From Singulisphaera sp. GP187 (lineage in GTDB: Bacteria; Planctomycetota; Planctomycetia; Isosphaerales; Isosphaeraceae): DNA of 64,000 nucleotides. Position 1 is the first letter of the stretch. The number at the start of each line of letters is the position of its first letter. Location: positions 6,213,557 through 6,277,556 of the forward strand of contig NZ_FSRB01000001.1 of assembly GCF_900129635.1 (NCBI RefSeq), written 5' to 3'. Position numbers and translations under genes: made by a program. Under the pieces are notes generated by a model that was not told where the DNA came from, ran no database searches, and saw only the letters and a list, made by a program, of their open reading frames with translations. This document shows positions 32,705 to 42,427 of the stretch, piece after piece.

Positions 32705-34753
32705 ATGACCCTGGCAGACCTGGCGCGATTCCTGTTTCGCGGTGGGCTCACCGGGCTTGTCTTGACCGGGATCTGCGTGGCGTCCGACCGGCCCGGCAAC
32801 ACGGACTCGCCGCCGTTGCCTCCCGATCCCGTGGCCGCGTCGCCCCCACCACGACCCGCCCCGGGCGCGCCGACCGCCCTCGATTCGCGAGGCTCGGACT
32901 CCGTCGTGCTTCCACCGCCGATTCTCGAGGGATCCTCTCGAAGCGCTGAGGCGGCCGGGGCTGCGGAGCCGATCGGCTCGCTGCCACGCCTTGCGCCTCG
33001 GATGTTGGACCGGCCGATCGATCCGGTCCCTCCCCCTCCGCCGGCCCTGCCCCCCGAGGCCGATGCGCCGATTACGGCCACCGCGGTCGATCCGTCGCTC
33101 GGCTTTACCGGTCCGTCCGGGATCTTGCCGACGGAAGGGCCGCAAGACGGGCACTTCCTTCCGGTCGAGGACCGTTGGCGGCTCGGGTTTCCCGAGTGGG
33201 ATCGCTATGGCAAGGGACACCCCGTTAATGATGACTACCCGTTTATGCCGGGACGGCTCCGCGACCCGTTCAATCAGAACGTCCTGAAAGGGGATTACCC
33301 GATCCTCGGTCAGCACACGTTCCTTGACCTCACCGCGCAGTTGTTCACGTTCCAGGAATTTCGCCAGGTCCCGACGGCCACCACCCCGTTCGAGAGCACG
33401 GCCCGCCCGAACCAGCAGAACTTCTTCGGTCGGCCGAATCAGTACTTCACCTCGAACTTCTTCGTGCTCGCGTTCGACCTGAGCCACGGCGATGCCGCCT
33501 TCAAACCGCTCGACTGGAAGTTCCGGGTGATGCCGATCTTCAACCTCAACAACCTCTCGGTTGAGGAACTCGCGATCGTCAGCCCGAACGTACTGCAGGG
33601 GACCTCGAGAACTCGCACATTCTGGGCGCTTCAGGAAGCCTTCTTCGAGACCAAGCTGGCTGACGTGGGGCCGGACTACGACTTCGTTTCGGTTCGAGCG
33701 GGGACGCAGCCGTTCAATAACGATTTCCGCGGCTTCCTGTTCAACGACGTGAATCGCGCGATCCGCTTTTTCGGCACTCGCAACGCGAACCGGGATCAGT
33801 GGAACCTCGCCTACTTCCGCCAGTGGGAGAAGGACACGAACAGCCAGTTGAACTCGTTCAGCGACCGCCGCCAGAACTTGGTGTTTGCCAACTACTACCG
33901 CCAGGATTTCTTGGTCCCCGGCTACACGGCTCAGCTCAGTGTGGCGTACAACAACGATCCGCGATCGTTTAAGTTCGATAAGAACCGATTCCTGGTTCGT
34001 CCCGACCCGGTCGGGATCGCCCGGCCCCACCAGATCGACGTCGCCTACCTGGGCTGGGCCGGTGACGGCCACGTCGGCCGGTTCAATCTGACGCATCAGT
34101 TCTACTGGGCGCTGGGCCGCGATACGCTCAATCCGCTGGCCAACCAGGCGCAGACGATCAATGCTCAGATGTTTGCCATTGAAGGTTCATACGACCGAGA
34201 CTGGGCTCGGTTCCGCGCCTCGTTCTTCTGGGCCTCGGGCGATCACAACATCAATAACAGCCACGCCACGGGCTTCGACACGATCCTCGACGGCCCGAAC
34301 TTTGCAGGCGGCCCGTTCAGCTACTGGAATCGGCAGCAGGTTCCGCTCTTCGGCGTCAACCTGGTTCAGCGGCTCAGCCTGGTCCCCGACCTCCGTTCCA
34401 GCAAGTTCCAGGGCCAATCGAACTTCGTGAACCCCGGCCTGTTGCTGCCGACCCTGGGCGCTGACTTTGACCTTACCCCCAAGCTCAAGATGATCAACAA
34501 CATCAACTTTCTCTGGTTCGATCAGACCAACGTCCTCGAACAATTCCTCTTTCAAGGCAAGATCGACCGTTACATCGGCACCGACCTGAGCGTTGGCTTC
34601 GACTACCGCCCGCTCCTCTCCGAGAACGTCAGCATCGTGATGGGCGTCTCGGGCCTGATCCCCGGCCAGGGGTTCCGCGACCTCTACAACAACTCCAACG
34701 ACCGCGTTCAGCCGCTTGTGGGCAGCTTCTTGTTTGCGAATTTTGTTTATTAG
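32705..34753 (+). CDS. Outer-membrane beta-barrel protein with Pro-rich N-terminus
   Basis: 682 residues from ATG 32705, where the signal peptide starts (LADLARFLFRGGLTGLVLTGICVA); the frame upstream to 32330 is noncoding in character. Residues ~25-130 are low-complexity Pro/Ala-rich and could cross the periplasm or peptidoglycan. The rest has alternating aromatic/polar strands (FLDLTAQLFTFQEFRQ, YFTSNFFVLAFDLSHGD, INNINFLWFD) and ends FLFANFVY, an aromatic C-terminus as in outer-membrane barrels. It precedes a multiheme cytochrome by ~600 bp on the same strand, so it could be the porin sheath of a redox conduit. Family not firmly recognised. Confidence 0.75.
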   Translation: MTLADLARFLFRGGLTGLVLTGICVASDRPGNTDSPPLPPDPVAASPPPRPAPGAPTALDSRGSDSVVLPPPILEGSSRSAEAAGAAEPIGSLPRLAPRMLDRPIDPVPPPPPALPPEADAPITATAVDPSLGFTGPSGILPTEGPQDGHFLPVEDRWRLGFPEWDRYGKGHPVNDDYPFMPGRLRDPFNQNVLKGDYPILGQHTFLDLTAQLFTFQEFRQVPTATTPFESTARPNQQNFFGRPNQYFTSNFFVLAFDLSHGDAAFKPLDWKFRVMPIFNLNNLSVEELAIVSPNVLQGTSRTRTFWALQEAFFETKLADVGPDYDFVSVRAGTQPFNNDFRGFLFNDVNRAIRFFGTRNANRDQWNLAYFRQWEKDTNSQLNSFSDRRQNLVFANYYRQDFLVPGYTAQLSVAYNNDPRSFKFDKNRFLVRPDPVGIARPHQIDVAYLGWAGDGHVGRFNLTHQFYWALGRDTLNPLANQAQTINAQMFAIEGSYDRDWARFRASFFWASGDHNINNSHATGFDTILDGPNFAGGPFSYWNRQQVPLFGVNLVQRLSLVPDLRSSKFQGQSNFVNPGLLLPTLGADFDLTPKLKMINNINFLWFDQTNVLEQFLFQGKIDRYIGTDLSVGFDYRPLLSENVSIVMGVSGLIPGQGFRDLYNNSNDRVQPLVGSFLFANFVY

Positions 34754-34975
34754 TTTGAACGTAGCTCAGTGGAATTGGTTGGCTTGTCGAAGGGTGTTTT
34801 CGGATTGCGTTTTCCCTGGGACCGCGGGCGTCCCGCCCGCATTCTTGAGTCTCAGACTTACGCGGCTGGTTGCTTTAATATGTGGGCATGAATATTGTTC
34901 GCGATTGCGGGCTGTTCGGCATCGGTTTTCATCGCGGACGCCATGTCCAAGGACGCGGCTATCGAAGAGGAGAAA
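34754..34975. other. Noncoding gap with GC hairpin
   Basis: Contains the palindrome GCGGGCGTCCCGCCCGC near 34825-34841 downstream of the barrel gene, a possible transcription end without T tract. No gene seen. Confidence 0.4.
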
Positions 34976-35095
34976 CTCGTTCCCACGCTCCGCGTGGGAA
35001 TGCCGTCTTGGCCGCTCTGCGGCCCCACCCGCCGAGGAAGACAAGACGACGCGGAGCGTCGCAGACGGCATTCCCACGCAGAGCGTGGGAACGAG
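34976..35095. repeat. Dispersed palindromic repeat, copy D
   Basis: Intact ~120-bp copy bounded by CTCGTTCCCACG and CGTGGGAACGAG; nearly identical to copy A. Several short open frames here are artefacts of the repeat. Confidence 0.85.
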
Positions 35096-35367
35096 ATCCC
35101 GGTATTCTTGCTACCGTCTCCGCAATCGCGGACCCTACAAGACTTATGTGTGTGGGACCGGGATTTGACCTGGTGTCCCAGCTCAATTGAGGTGGGTTTG
35201 GTTTCGACCTCCGGGCCCAACATGTAAGAGACTCTTTCTCATAAGAGGCGGTTGCGCTTGACCGATTTCGCGGTCGCGGGTATGGTTCCGGCACGCCCCC
35301 GGTGCGCGATGAACTTTTTTTTCGCGTCGTGAGGGATCCATTCGTTGACACGGAGGTCGGCGACACC

Positions 35368-38300
35368 ATGCCCCCCGCCGCGCATGCGCTTCGAGTTCCC
35401 CCGATCTTTGCCTTGGGGCTGGCTGCCGCACTGCTCGCGGGCGTCTGCCTCTCCTCGCTCGGGGGCCCTCCGGAAGCTGCGGCTCGGCGTGGACCTGGGG
35501 CTCCTCGGGCCATCGCACGCGGTGTCGACGTGGTCGCTTACCCCGTGCCTCCCGAACTGCAAGGCATCGACCTGTCGAAGCAGACCGACGCGATGGCGAT
35601 GGGCAAGAGCACGGGCTGTTTGCAGTGTCATCATACGGCCCACGACCCTCACGAGCGTGAGACGGTCAAGCTGGGGTGTGTCGATTGCCATGGCGGCGAC
35701 CCGACGACCGGCGATAAGCACCGCGCCCACATCTTGCCCCGCCAGCCGGGAGCCTGGGCGACGTCGGCCAATCCGGTTCGCACCTACACGCTCTTGAATC
35801 ACGAGTCACCCGACTTCATCCGCTTCATCAATCCGGGCGACCTCCGGATCGCCCATATGAGCTGCGGTACGACGAGCTGCCATCCCAAGGAAGTCCTCCA
35901 GAACCGGATGAGCATGATGACCCATGGGGCCATGCTCTGGGAGGCGGCCCTCTACAACAATGGCTCGATCCCGTTGAAGCAAGGGCGCTACGGCGAAAGC
36001 TACAGCATGAACGGCGCCCCGCAGCGGCTTCAAACCGTGCCTCCCCCCAGCGAGTGGGAAATGCGGGTCAAGGGCGTTGTCCCGTTCCTCGACCCCCTGC
36101 CCCACTTCGAGGTGAGCCAGCCCGGCAACGTCCTCCGCATCTTCGAACGAGGAGGCCGGAGCCCGGCCGAGGTCGGCCTGCCCGACCCGTTCGAAGAACC
36201 AGGCCGGCCTCGCGCCCGTCTGAGTGCCCGCGGCCTGGGCACCCGGAACCGGACCGACCCCACCTTCGTGGGCCTGACCAAGACACGGCTCCTCGACCCG
36301 ACCCTCAACTTCCTCGGGACGAACGATCACCCAGGCGACTATCGCTCGAGCGGCTGCACCGCCTGCCACGTCGTTTACGCCAACGATCGCTCGCCCGTGC
36401 ATTCCGGGCCTTACGCGGCGGCCGGTAACCTTGGGCTCACGCGGAACCCCGACCCGACGATTCCGAAGAACGAGCAAGGGCATCCGATCGAGCACCGGTT
36501 CACCTCGGGGATGCCGTCGAGCCAGTGCATCGTCTGCCACGTCCACCCCGGCACCAGCGTCATGAACAGCTACCTGGGGTACACCTGGTGGGACGAGGAG
36601 ACCGACGGTGAGCTGATGTACCCCGCGCATCAGCACGAGCCGACCGCCGAGGAGTTCACCCAGTCCCAGCTTTCGAACCCCGACGAGGCCGCGGCACGCG
36701 GGCTCTGGTCGAACCCGCGGTTCCTCGAGCGGGTCGCCGAGCTGAACCCGAAAGCCAAGAAGACCCAGTTCGCCGACTTCCACGGGCACGGCTGGGTCTT
36801 CCGCGCCGTCTTTAAAAAGGATCGCAAGGGGAACGCGCTCGACCATGAAGGGCGGCTGGTGGGTGAGCCGACCACCGAACAGCTCATGGCGGCGATCGGC
36901 CTGCCCGAAGCGCTGAAGGAGCAGAACCGGGTCCGCGAGGGGAGCCAGGCTCCGCCGCCGCCGGTGAATCGCGACGGGCTCCCCGTCCACTTGCTCGACG
37001 TCCACCTCGAGAAGGGGATGCACTGCGTCGATTGCCACTTCTCGCAGGATGTTCATGGCAACACGCGACTCCAGCAGGAGGTCCGCGCGGCCGTCGAGAT
37101 CCAGTGCATTGATTGCCACGGCTCGTCCGATGAGAAGGCCACCCTCCTGACCTCGGGGCCGGCCGCGTATACGTCCGGGCCCAACGGCCGCGACCTGGCG
37201 ACGTTGCGGACCCCGTCCGGCAAGCGCCGGTTCGAGCGCCGCGGGAACAAGCTCTTTCAGAACTCGATGGTCGAGAAAAACCTGGCGTGGGAGGTGGTCC
37301 AGACCGCCGACACGATCAACCCGGCGAGCGACCACTACAACGAGAAGTCGCACCTGGCCAAGACGGTCCGGTTCAACGACGCCGGCCAGATGGAGTGGGG
37401 AACGCCCCCCGGCTTGAACAGCCAGAAGTGCGCCCACTCGAACAAAAATATGAGCTGCATTGCCTGCCACTCGTCGTGGAACCCGAGCTGCTTCGGCTGT
37501 CATCTGCCGCAGAAGGCGAACAAGAAGATGCCGGCGCTGCACAACGAAGGGGACATTTCACGCAACTACGTTTCTTATAATTTTCAGACGCTTCGTGATG
37601 ACGTGTACATGCTCGCCCGCGATGGCGACGTGACCGGCAACAAGATTGGCCCCGCGCGGTCGTCGTGTGCGATTCACGTCGGGTCGTACAACGCGAACCG
37701 CGAGTCGATCTACGTCCAGCAGCAGACGATCTCGGCCGAGGGACTCAGCGGCGTCGCCTTCAGCTCCAACGTTCCGCACACGGTTCGCGGCGGTCCCACC
37801 TTGATCGAAAAAGGGCCGGACAAGGGCCGCCCTGTCTCACCCGAGGCCTATCGCGCCGGGCGCAACGACACCAAGCAATGCACGGACTGTCACCTGTCCC
37901 GCGACAACGACAACAACGCGATCGTGGCGCAGTTGTTGATGCAGGGGACGAACTACGTCAACTTCATCGGTCGGTACTGCTGGGTGGCGGCTGGCGAGCA
38001 CGGGTTCGAAGGCGTGGTGGTGACCGAGCGCGATGAGCCCCAAGCGGTCATGGGGAGCTCGCTCCACAAGCTCGCCTTCCCCGAGTCGTTTCAGGAGCAC
38101 GAGGAGCGGGGAGGAACGCTCGAGCATGCTCATGAGCACGCGCCGACCGACGTCGGTGAGACGGTTTCGCTCAAGCGCCGGAAGGCGGAGGTGCTCGACA
38201 TCCAGGCTCGTGGCGAATATCTGTACGCGGCCTGCGGCGAGAATGGCTTGCGGGTCTTCGACATCTCGTTCATCGACCACAAGGGCTTTTCCGAGCGGAT

Positions 38301-39351
38301 CACGAGCGCTCCGGTCTCGCCGATCGGCCAGCGGTTCTTCGTCCGGACCAAGTACGCCACGGCCGTCGCCGCGCCGGCGACCCCTGCCCCGGACCCGACG
38401 CGGACCCACCGCCCGGAGAATCGGGAACAGGCGGTGCATCCGATCTATGGGTATCTCTTCGTCGCCGACCGTGAGGAAGGTTTGATCACCGTTCCGGCCG
38501 GTACCCTCCTGGACGGCAACCCGTCGAACAATTTCCTTGGCCGGGAGGTGACCTTCAACCCCGGGGGCCTGCTGCGCGGGGCGAAGAGTTTGGCGATCGC
38601 GGGCACCTATGCGTATGTCTGCTGCGACGCTGGCCTGGTGGTCGTGTCGCTCGACGATCCCAAGCACCCGCGGGTGACGTCGGTCGTGCAAGCCCCCTTG
38701 CTGGCGCAGCCGACGTCGGTGCAGGTGCAGTTCCGCTACGCGTTCGTCTGCGACGCGCATGGGGTCAAGGTTTTTGATGTGACCGATCTTGCCATCCCTC
38801 GGCCGGTCGCGGAGCTCGAGCTCCACGAAGCCCACAAGATCTACGTGGCGCGGACCTATGCCTATGTCGCCGCCGGCAAGCAAGGGTTGGTCATCCTTGA
38901 CGTCGAGAATCCGGAACGGCCGCGGATTGACCAGGTCTATAATGCCAACGGCTGCATCAACGACCTGCACGACGTGAAGCTCGGGATCACGTACAGCAGT
39001 GAGTTCGCCTACTTGGCCGACGGGATCAACGGCCTGCGGATCGTCCAGTTGAGCTCCCCGGAGACGCCGGGCAACATGGGGTTCAGCCCGCGCCCGACCC
39101 CGAAACTGATTGCGACTCACAAGGTGCCCAAGGGGGGCCATGCCCTGGCGATTTCGGAGGGCCTCGATCGCGACCGGGCGGTTGACGAGAGCGGCAACCA
39201 GATCGGCGTCTTCGGACGGATCGGAGCGCGTCCGTTCAACCTGCTCGAACAACAGCAACTTTACCTGCGTGGCCCGCAGGTCTGGAAGGTCAGCGACGAC
39301 CCTCGCGACCCCTTGTATCGTTTCGTCGGGCCAAGACCACCGGGACGTTAG
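35368..39351 (+). CDS. Decaheme-type multiheme cytochrome c fused to LVIVD beta-propeller
   Basis: 1327 residues from ATG 35368 (GGAGG upstream), beginning with a signal peptide (RVPPIFALGLAAALLAGVCLSS). Residues ~84-842 hold nine CxxCH motifs (CLQCH, CVDCH, CTACH, CIVCH, CVDCH, CIDCH, CIACH, CFGCH, CTDCH) and one CGTTSCH (CX4CH), so about ten c-type hemes. The C-terminal ~380 residues are LVIVD-type repeats (YLYAACGENGLRVFDIS, YAYVAAGKQGLVILDVE, FAYLADGINGLRIVQL), a surface beta-propeller. The product should be an exported redox protein. The upstream barrel gene suggests an outer-membrane electron conduit; this is inference. Electron donor and acceptor are unknown. Confidence 0.92.
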   Translation: MPPAAHALRVPPIFALGLAAALLAGVCLSSLGGPPEAAARRGPGAPRAIARGVDVVAYPVPPELQGIDLSKQTDAMAMGKSTGCLQCHHTAHDPHERETVKLGCVDCHGGDPTTGDKHRAHILPRQPGAWATSANPVRTYTLLNHESPDFIRFINPGDLRIAHMSCGTTSCHPKEVLQNRMSMMTHGAMLWEAALYNNGSIPLKQGRYGESYSMNGAPQRLQTVPPPSEWEMRVKGVVPFLDPLPHFEVSQPGNVLRIFERGGRSPAEVGLPDPFEEPGRPRARLSARGLGTRNRTDPTFVGLTKTRLLDPTLNFLGTNDHPGDYRSSGCTACHVVYANDRSPVHSGPYAAAGNLGLTRNPDPTIPKNEQGHPIEHRFTSGMPSSQCIVCHVHPGTSVMNSYLGYTWWDEETDGELMYPAHQHEPTAEEFTQSQLSNPDEAAARGLWSNPRFLERVAELNPKAKKTQFADFHGHGWVFRAVFKKDRKGNALDHEGRLVGEPTTEQLMAAIGLPEALKEQNRVREGSQAPPPPVNRDGLPVHLLDVHLEKGMHCVDCHFSQDVHGNTRLQQEVRAAVEIQCIDCHGSSDEKATLLTSGPAAYTSGPNGRDLATLRTPSGKRRFERRGNKLFQNSMVEKNLAWEVVQTADTINPASDHYNEKSHLAKTVRFNDAGQMEWGTPPGLNSQKCAHSNKNMSCIACHSSWNPSCFGCHLPQKANKKMPALHNEGDISRNYVSYNFQTLRDDVYMLARDGDVTGNKIGPARSSCAIHVGSYNANRESIYVQQQTISAEGLSGVAFSSNVPHTVRGGPTLIEKGPDKGRPVSPEAYRAGRNDTKQCTDCHLSRDNDNNAIVAQLLMQGTNYVNFIGRYCWVAAGEHGFEGVVVTERDEPQAVMGSSLHKLAFPESFQEHEERGGTLEHAHEHAPTDVGETVSLKRRKAEVLDIQARGEYLYAACGENGLRVFDISFIDHKGFSERITSAPVSPIGQRFFVRTKYATAVAAPATPAPDPTRTHRPENREQAVHPIYGYLFVADREEGLITVPAGTLLDGNPSNNFLGREVTFNPGGLLRGAKSLAIAGTYAYVCCDAGLVVVSLDDPKHPRVTSVVQAPLLAQPTSVQVQFRYAFVCDAHGVKVFDVTDLAIPRPVAELELHEAHKIYVARTYAYVAAGKQGLVILDVENPERPRIDQVYNANGCINDLHDVKLGITYSSEFAYLADGINGLRIVQLSSPETPGNMGFSPRPTPKLIATHKVPKGGHALAISEGLDRDRAVDESGNQIGVFGRIGARPFNLLEQQQLYLRGPQVWKVSDDPRDPLYRFVGPRPPGR

Positions 39352-39586
39352 TTGACCTTGATGGACGGCGATCCCAGCTTCGGCGGTAAGCCGATGGGTT
39401 GCCAGCAGCCGGCGCGCCTCTGTATCGTTGAGATATAAGAGGCGACGTGGCCTCCGATCGAGCGCCGCCCCAACAACGACCGCGCGGGCAGACCGGACAT
39501 CCCTCGTGAGACCAAGACCCGCGCAGGCTGGGGACGCCTTGATTGGCGTCGTAAAAGGGGCTGCGAGAGGACCGGTTCACCGACAA

Positions 39587-42427
39587 ATGATCGATTCCGA
39601 CGGCTCAGTCCAAGCCTCTGCACGGCTCGCCTCGCTCCGAGAGACCGGACTTCTCGACAGTCCGGCCGAGCTTTCGTTCGATCGGCTGACGCGACTGGTG
39701 GCGCGGTTTCTCAAAGTCCCGATCGCGTTGATTTCGCTCGTGGACGACCGTCGACAATACTTCAAGAGTTGTCTGGGTCTGCCGGAACCGTGGGCCACGG
39801 CGCGGGAGACCCCGCTGACTCACTCCTTTTGCCGCCACGTCGTCGCTTCGTCCGAGCCGCTGATCGTCGGGAATGCCCGCACGCACCCGCTGGTCCGGGA
39901 CAACCCGGCGATTGACGAGCTCGGGGTGGTGGCCTACCTGGGCGTCCCCCTGACCACGACCGACGGCCTGGTCCTTGGCGCGATCTGCGCCATCGACCGC
40001 GAACCGAGGGAGTGGACCGAGGACGAGGTCGCGGCGCTGACCGACCTGGCCTGCTCGGTCATGACCGAGATCACGCTGCGCCGGGATGTCGCCGATCGCC
40101 GGAGTGCCGAGCGGCTGCTCGATCGGTATCGGCTGCTCTCGCAGCATGCGCGTGACATTGTCCTGTTCGTCCGAACCGACGGCCGAATCGTCGAGGCCAA
40201 CGACGCGGCCATTGCCGCCTACGGCTACGATCGGGACACCCTGCTACGCATGTCGATTCTCGAGTTGCGCGACTCGGAGACGGTCGCATTCGTCCCCGAC
40301 CAGATGGCCCAGGCCGACGTTCAAGGGGTCACCTTCGAGACCGTCCACCGCCGCAAGGATGGCAGTACATTCCCCGTGGAGGTCAGCTCTCGAGGCGCCG
40401 AGATCGCGGGCGAGCGGCTCCTGCTGAGCATCCTCCGCGATATCAGCGAGCGGAGGCGGGCCGAGGAAGAGCTCCGGCATTCTCGCGAGCGCCTGTCGGA
40501 GACGCTCGCGCAGCTCGAGGCGCTGGTCGCGGGGGCACCGTTCGCCCTGGCCTTGCTCGACAGCGACCTGCGGTTCGTCCGCCTGAACGAGGCCATGGCC
40601 CGGCTCAACGGCGAGCCGACATCCGTCCACCTGGGCCGATCCTATGGCGAGATCGTGTCGGCGGCGGCCGCGATCGACGAATCAGCGCTTCGCGAAGTGA
40701 TCGAGACCGGGGTTCCCCGGCTCGGCGTCTATCACGAAGGGGAGATGCCGGGTCTCCCCGGCTATGTCGGCCGTTGGTTGAGCAACTGGTATCCGGTCTG
40801 TGCCACCGACGGTCGGGTGCTCGGGGTCGGCATCATGACCGCCGAGATTACCGAACAGATGCGTTCGGAAGCGGCGCTCCGGTATAGCGAACGGCGGTAT
40901 CGCACCCTGATCGACGGCGTCCTTCAGCTCATGTGGGTGAACGATCCCGATGGCCGGACCATCTTCTTCAACCGGCGCTGGCGCGAGTACTCGGGGTTCG
41001 CCCCCGAGTTGTTGACCGGCCTATCCTGGCCCAACGTGGTTCACCCGGAGGATCTGGTCCGGTTGCGGCAGATTCGCGATGTCAGCATCCAATCCGGAGA
41101 GCCTTATGAGTGCGAGTATCGCCTTCGGAATCGGGACGGTGAGTTTCGCTGGCACATTGCTCGGGTCGTACCGATGATTGATCGCGGAGGGAAGGTGGAG
41201 AACTGGTTCGGCGTGGCGACGGATATCCACGACCTGAAGCGCGCCGAAGGGGAGCTGCGGGCGGCCCGCGACGCGGCGGAGGCCGGGACGCGGGCGCGGG
41301 ATCAGTTCATGGCCGTGCTGAGCCACGAGCTCCGGACACCGCTCACCCCGGTGCTCGTCAGCGTGACGGCGATGCTCGAAGACCCGGAGACGCCGGAGTC
41401 GGTCCGCCCGGCGCTGGAAGTGACCAAACGGAATATTGCTTTGGAGGCCAGGCTGATTGACGACTTGCTAGACATCACCCGAATTACCCAGGGCAAGCTG
41501 AACCTGGGGCGTGAAATCGTCGATGCTCATGAGCTGATCCGACGAGCGGTCGAGATCTGCCGCGACGAAGTCGGCACCGCCGGGATCGCCCTCTCCATGC
41601 ACCTGGTGGCCACCGCTCATCATGTCGACGGCGACCCGGCCCGGCTCCAGCAGATCTTCTGGAACCTGATCAAGAACGCGGTGAAGTTCACGCGGAAGGG
41701 GGGCATGGTCGTCATCAACTCGTATGACGTGGATGGACCGGCCGGCCCGCGCTTGGTCGTCGAGGTCAGGGACACCGGAGTCGGCATTGCTCCGGAGGCC
41801 CTGCCGAAGATCTTCAACGCGTTCGAGCAAGGCGATAACGAGGTCACGAGGCAATTCGGCGGCCTGGGCCTTGGCCTGGCGATCAGTCGGAACCTGACGG
41901 AGGCGCACGGCGGGACCCTGACCGCCTCGAGCGGTGGCCGGGGCCAGGGGGCGACGTTCGTGCTTCGCCTGCCCGTGGCGACCGTGCCGGTGCCCTACGC
42001 CACGATCCCGGCCCCTCGAATCGAGACCAGTCGGCCTCCTGCTTCGCTGCACATCCTGCTCGTGGAGGACAACGCCGATACGCTCCGGGTGATGAGCCGC
42101 CTGCTTCGTCGCCGAGGCTATCAGGTCACGTCGGCCTCCTGCTTCACCTTGGCCCTCGAGGCGGTGGAGCGTGACGAACCGTTCAACCTCGTCGTCAGCG
42201 ACATCGGTCTGCCGGATGGGAGCGGCCTGGAGCTGATGCGGCGGATTCGGGCCCAACGCGACGTCAAGGGGATCGCCGTGAGCGGCTATGGCATGGAGGA
42301 TGACGTGCGCAAGAGCCGTGACGCGGGGTTCTGCCTTCATCTGACCAAGCCGGTCGACTTCCCGGCGCTCGAGCAGGCGATCCAGCAGGTCGCCCGCCTT
42401 GAAGCCGAGGAGCCGGTCAACCCATGA
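39587..42427 (+). CDS. Hybrid sensor histidine kinase (GAF, three PAS, HisKA, HATPase, receiver)
   Basis: About 946 residues from ATG 39587 (weak site; the frame extends to 39428). Order: GAF domain (~25-165, with PLTHSFCRHVV and AYLGVPL), PAS (~180-290), PAS (~300-415), PAS/PAC (~430-545), HisKA with phospho-His in SHELRTP (~580), HATPase with IKNAVKFT, DTGVGI and GLGLGLAIS, and a C-terminal receiver starting HILLVEDNADT with phospho-acceptor Asp in SDIGLPDG (~872) and the Lys in LTKPVD. No membrane segment is visible, so it is a cytoplasmic sensor. The stop overlaps the next gene's start by four bases. Confidence 0.93.
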   Translation: MIDSDGSVQASARLASLRETGLLDSPAELSFDRLTRLVARFLKVPIALISLVDDRRQYFKSCLGLPEPWATARETPLTHSFCRHVVASSEPLIVGNARTHPLVRDNPAIDELGVVAYLGVPLTTTDGLVLGAICAIDREPREWTEDEVAALTDLACSVMTEITLRRDVADRRSAERLLDRYRLLSQHARDIVLFVRTDGRIVEANDAAIAAYGYDRDTLLRMSILELRDSETVAFVPDQMAQADVQGVTFETVHRRKDGSTFPVEVSSRGAEIAGERLLLSILRDISERRRAEEELRHSRERLSETLAQLEALVAGAPFALALLDSDLRFVRLNEAMARLNGEPTSVHLGRSYGEIVSAAAAIDESALREVIETGVPRLGVYHEGEMPGLPGYVGRWLSNWYPVCATDGRVLGVGIMTAEITEQMRSEAALRYSERRYRTLIDGVLQLMWVNDPDGRTIFFNRRWREYSGFAPELLTGLSWPNVVHPEDLVRLRQIRDVSIQSGEPYECEYRLRNRDGEFRWHIARVVPMIDRGGKVENWFGVATDIHDLKRAEGELRAARDAAEAGTRARDQFMAVLSHELRTPLTPVLVSVTAMLEDPETPESVRPALEVTKRNIALEARLIDDLLDITRITQGKLNLGREIVDAHELIRRAVEICRDEVGTAGIALSMHLVATAHHVDGDPARLQQIFWNLIKNAVKFTRKGGMVVINSYDVDGPAGPRLVVEVRDTGVGIAPEALPKIFNAFEQGDNEVTRQFGGLGLGLAISRNLTEAHGGTLTASSGGRGQGATFVLRLPVATVPVPYATIPAPRIETSRPPASLHILLVEDNADTLRVMSRLLRRRGYQVTSASCFTLALEAVERDEPFNLVVSDIGLPDGSGLELMRRIRAQRDVKGIAVSGYGMEDDVRKSRDAGFCLHLTKPVDFPALEQAIQQVARLEAEEPVNP

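Noticed and set aside
34882..35227. Several ~100-codon frames in the palindromic repeat
   Set aside because: They follow the repeat sequence, recur as nonsense peptides in each copy and lack start signals.
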